Origin: Gammaproteobacteria bacterium
GTDB taxonomy: Bacteria > Pseudomonadota > Gammaproteobacteria > Arenicellales > DRJH01
Assembly: GCA_011052285.1 (NCBI GenBank)
Contig: DRJH01000047.1
Coordinates: 1-25,779, forward strand
Reading direction: 5' to 3'
DNA: 25,779 bases
Shown: positions 24,136 to 25,779 of the stretch, one piece after another
Layout: the number at the start of each line of letters is the position of its first letter
Numbering within the stretch: the first letter of the stretch is position 1
The notes under the pieces: generated by a model
What the model saw: only the letters and a program-made list of their open reading frames with translations
What the model was told of the DNA's origin: nothing
Databases searched by the model: none
Translations under genes and position numbers: made by a program

Positions 24136-25514
24136 AAATGACCAGCGGACACGGCTCCATCACACTGGATACCAATAAAATTATTGGTAGTGGTGGTGAG
24201 GCAAAGGTCTATGCAGTCAAAGGCAATCGGAAGGTGGTGGCGAAAGTCTATCATCAGCCGAGCGCGGAGCGTGGGGACAAGCTTCGTGCGATGGTGGGTC
24301 ATGCCCCCGCAGATCCCGGGCGTGCCCAGGGGCACGTTTCAATCGCCTGGCCGGAGGATGTTCTGTTTGATTCCACAGGCTCAGTGGCGGGGTTTCTCAT
24401 GCCGGCCATCCAGGCTAGCCTTCCTTTCTCAGAGGTTTACCATCCAGCCGCACGGCGGCAGTCCCTGCCCGCAGGTTTCGGGTATCAATACCTGCTCCGG
24501 ACTGCCCGCAATCTCTGCACGGCAGTTTCCGCCATACACGATATGGGGTATGTAATCGGCGATCTTAACGAGAGCAACATCCTTGTGCAGCCGGATGCCA
24601 GGGTAACATTGATTGATTGCGATTCATTTCAGGTAGGTGCATTCCGCTGTTTGGTCGGGCGGCCGGAATACACAGCGCCGGAGATGCAGGGTTCCAACTT
24701 GTCCACATCAGACCGGAAGGCCGAACAGGACTGCTTTGCGCTCGCGGTTCTTGTTTACCAACTCCTGATGTCCGGTTTTCATCCCTATGCCGGAGTGGGA
24801 GAGCCTGGAGAGTTGGGAGAGCGGATCAAAGCGGCTTTGTGCCCGCATACTCCGGGCGGTCCAAAGCCGCCGCGTGGGGCACCGCCATTGGAATGGTTAC
24901 CAGCGTCTTTGCAGCAGATGTTCAGTGCGGCATTCATCGGTGGCCATAGCGTACCTTCCACGCGGCCTGAAGCCCGGATCTGGGCCGATCAACTCTCAAA
25001 GGCCGAGAACGCGTTGGCTACCTGTCGGCGTGACCGTAGCCACCCACACTTCAGCCATCTTGCAAAATGCCCTGCCTGCCAGGTTCAGGCATCACACCCA
25101 CATCGAGCAAGAAAGGCGCAGACTGTATCGAGAAACACAACCCCATGGCAGCAGCCCTTGCCAGGATCGCGTGTTCGTGCAAAGGGATCAATTCGCCAGA
25201 GAGTTGTATTGGCGATGGTGTTAACCCTCATTGCTACGCTGGCTTATAACTGGCCTTTATTGAGAGATATGGCTGGACAGTTGGATATGCCGTTTCCGTC
25301 AAGTACCGAACGGGTACCCCCTGCGAGAAAGCCCCCTAAACTGGACACCGGATCTGAGATCTACCGGAAACACATCGGACAGAAAGCGTACCAGCATCCA
25401 AGTGTGCGAAACAGGGCCTCTAGCAATGTTGCAATTTCACCTGGGCAGCAAAAGCACGATCTGAAAACAGGCTCTGACATCTATAGGCAGTATATCGGTA
25501 AGAACCCTTACTGA
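24132..25514 (+). CDS. Membrane-anchored Ser/Thr protein kinase of the TerY-P type
   Basis: About 460 aa. ATG 24132 is preferred because GAGGG (24118-24122) is well spaced and it overlaps the phosphatase stop (ATGA); ATG 24123 is too close to that site. Kinase motifs: Gly loop GSGGEAKVY (19-27), Lys38 in VVAKVY, catalytic GDLNESN (Asp144, Asn149; HRD is replaced by IGD), DFG equivalent IDCDSF (162-166), and APE in YTAPEM. The Arg before the catalytic Asp is absent, common in this subfamily. A lone CxxC (KCPAC) follows the kinase domain, then one membrane helix (about 358-377) and a tail of about 80 residues with two copies of a TGS-E/D-IYR..IG motif. The kinase side is cytoplasmic, so the tail is likely periplasmic. 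Confidence 0.88.
   Translation: MKMTSGHGSITLDTNKIIGSGGEAKVYAVKGNRKVVAKVYHQPSAERGDKLRAMVGHAPADPGRAQGHVSIAWPEDVLFDSTGSVAGFLMPAIQASLPFSEVYHPAARRQSLPAGFGYQYLLRTARNLCTAVSAIHDMGYVIGDLNESNILVQPDARVTLIDCDSFQVGAFRCLVGRPEYTAPEMQGSNLSTSDRKAEQDCFALAVLVYQLLMSGFHPYAGVGEPGELGERIKAALCPHTPGGPKPPRGAPPLEWLPASLQQMFSAAFIGGHSVPSTRPEARIWADQLSKAENALATCRRDRSHPHFSHLAKCPACQVQASHPHRARKAQTVSRNTTPWQQPLPGSRVRAKGSIRQRVVLAMVLTLIATLAYNWPLLRDMAGQLDMPFPSSTERVPPARKPPKLDTGSEIYRKHIGQKAYQHPSVRNRASSNVAISPGQQKHDLKTGSDIYRQYIGKNPY
25341..25514 (+). repeat. Duplicated C-terminal motif in the kinase tail
   Basis: LDTGSEIYRKHIGQKAY (from 25341) and LKTGSDIYRQYIGKNPY (from 25461) are 40 codons apart, after the membrane helix; the second copy ends the protein. 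Eleven of 17 residues are identical. Confidence 0.75.
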
Positions 25515-25779
25515 TCGATATGAGGAAGCCTGGTTATGCTGGGCATTTCTACATTGTCGTATCGAAAATAGATTTCCGATTCCGCAAAATAGTCCTATAA
25601 TGAAACAGACAGTATCAAAAACGATACCAATGATACCGCTATCGTATGCCTTATTAGAGGGTTTCACGAGACGTATAGCTATTAAATATCACTAGTGAGT
25701 GTGGGCTTTGCCAATGTTTATCAAGCGCATGATTCAAAGAAGTAAGACATATTAATCACAATTATTTTGGCATGTAACC
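25515..25779 (+). promoter_or_regulatory. Noncoding end region with possible promoter and GATACC repeats
   Basis: A perfect TATAAT (25596-25601) has TTTCCG at 25573-25578 with 17-bp spacing, a modest -35. Just downstream are GTATC (25612-25616) with inverted GATAC (25623-25627), and two GATACC copies (25623-25628, 25632-25637), then TATCG. This could be an operator for a gene beyond the window. Otherwise I see nothing here. Confidence 0.35.

Noticed and set aside
25600..25698. Short ORF starting at the ATG overlapping TATAAT
   Set aside because: The start codon overlaps the likely -10 box, there is no ribosome binding site, and the 32-codon frame shows no protein-like feature.

Overview
The window looks like an accessory or genomic-island stretch from a Gram-negative bacterium. 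It encodes Sec signal peptides, lipoproteins with lipoboxes, a 17 kDa surface-antigen (glycine-zipper) lipoprotein and an ExbB/ExbD-like pair, so there are two membranes. A gammaproteobacterium is my best guess, but no core marker gene fixes the taxon. Every gene I can support is on the + strand. I see no tRNA, rRNA, CRISPR array, transposase or integrase.

Layout. (1) 121-10461: two giant genes that abut exactly, a double-ATPase sacsin/HSP90-like protein of about 2540 aa and a RapA/SNF2-type helicase with an N-terminal Tudor-like domain. Together they resemble a defence or DNA-surveillance module. (2) 10462-11245: a noncoding gap of about 780 bp, packed with hairpins and ending in a strong terminator-like element. 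(3) 11246-11950: an orphan TerY-like von Willebrand A (vWA) protein. (4) 12269-15025: four secreted envelope proteins, mostly translationally coupled, in visibly more GC-rich DNA at the start. (5) 15125-17590: a soluble HerA/VirD4-type ATPase. (6) 17662-20429: five overlapping or tightly spaced genes for a membrane-anchored Cys-rich protein, an ExbB/MotA-like channel subunit, an ExbD/TolR-like subunit, a lipoprotein and a secreted helical protein, followed by a polytopic membrane protein (20520-21107). (7) 21279-22309: decayed or minimal genes, namely an internally deleted copy of the glycine-zipper gene, a small secreted protein, a 32-residue signal-peptide-only ORF and a frameshifted zinc ribbon. 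(8) 22634-25514: a complete TerY-P-type triad of vWA (second copy, 225/234 residues identical to the first), PP2C phosphatase and a membrane-anchored protein kinase.

How it may fit together (inference). Regions 4-6 have the parts of an envelope-spanning, ion-gradient- and ATP-linked apparatus that matches no system I can name: a cytoplasmic ATPase, a proton-channel-like pair, lipoproteins and periplasmic helical proteins. It is flanked by two vWA genes that share a 5' leader, and the downstream one heads a phosphorylation switch. The sacsin/helicase pair next to it suggests a defence or stress island. The strongest candidates for something undescribed are this envelope cluster and the vWA leader RNAs, which share a covarying hairpin and a terminator-like element.
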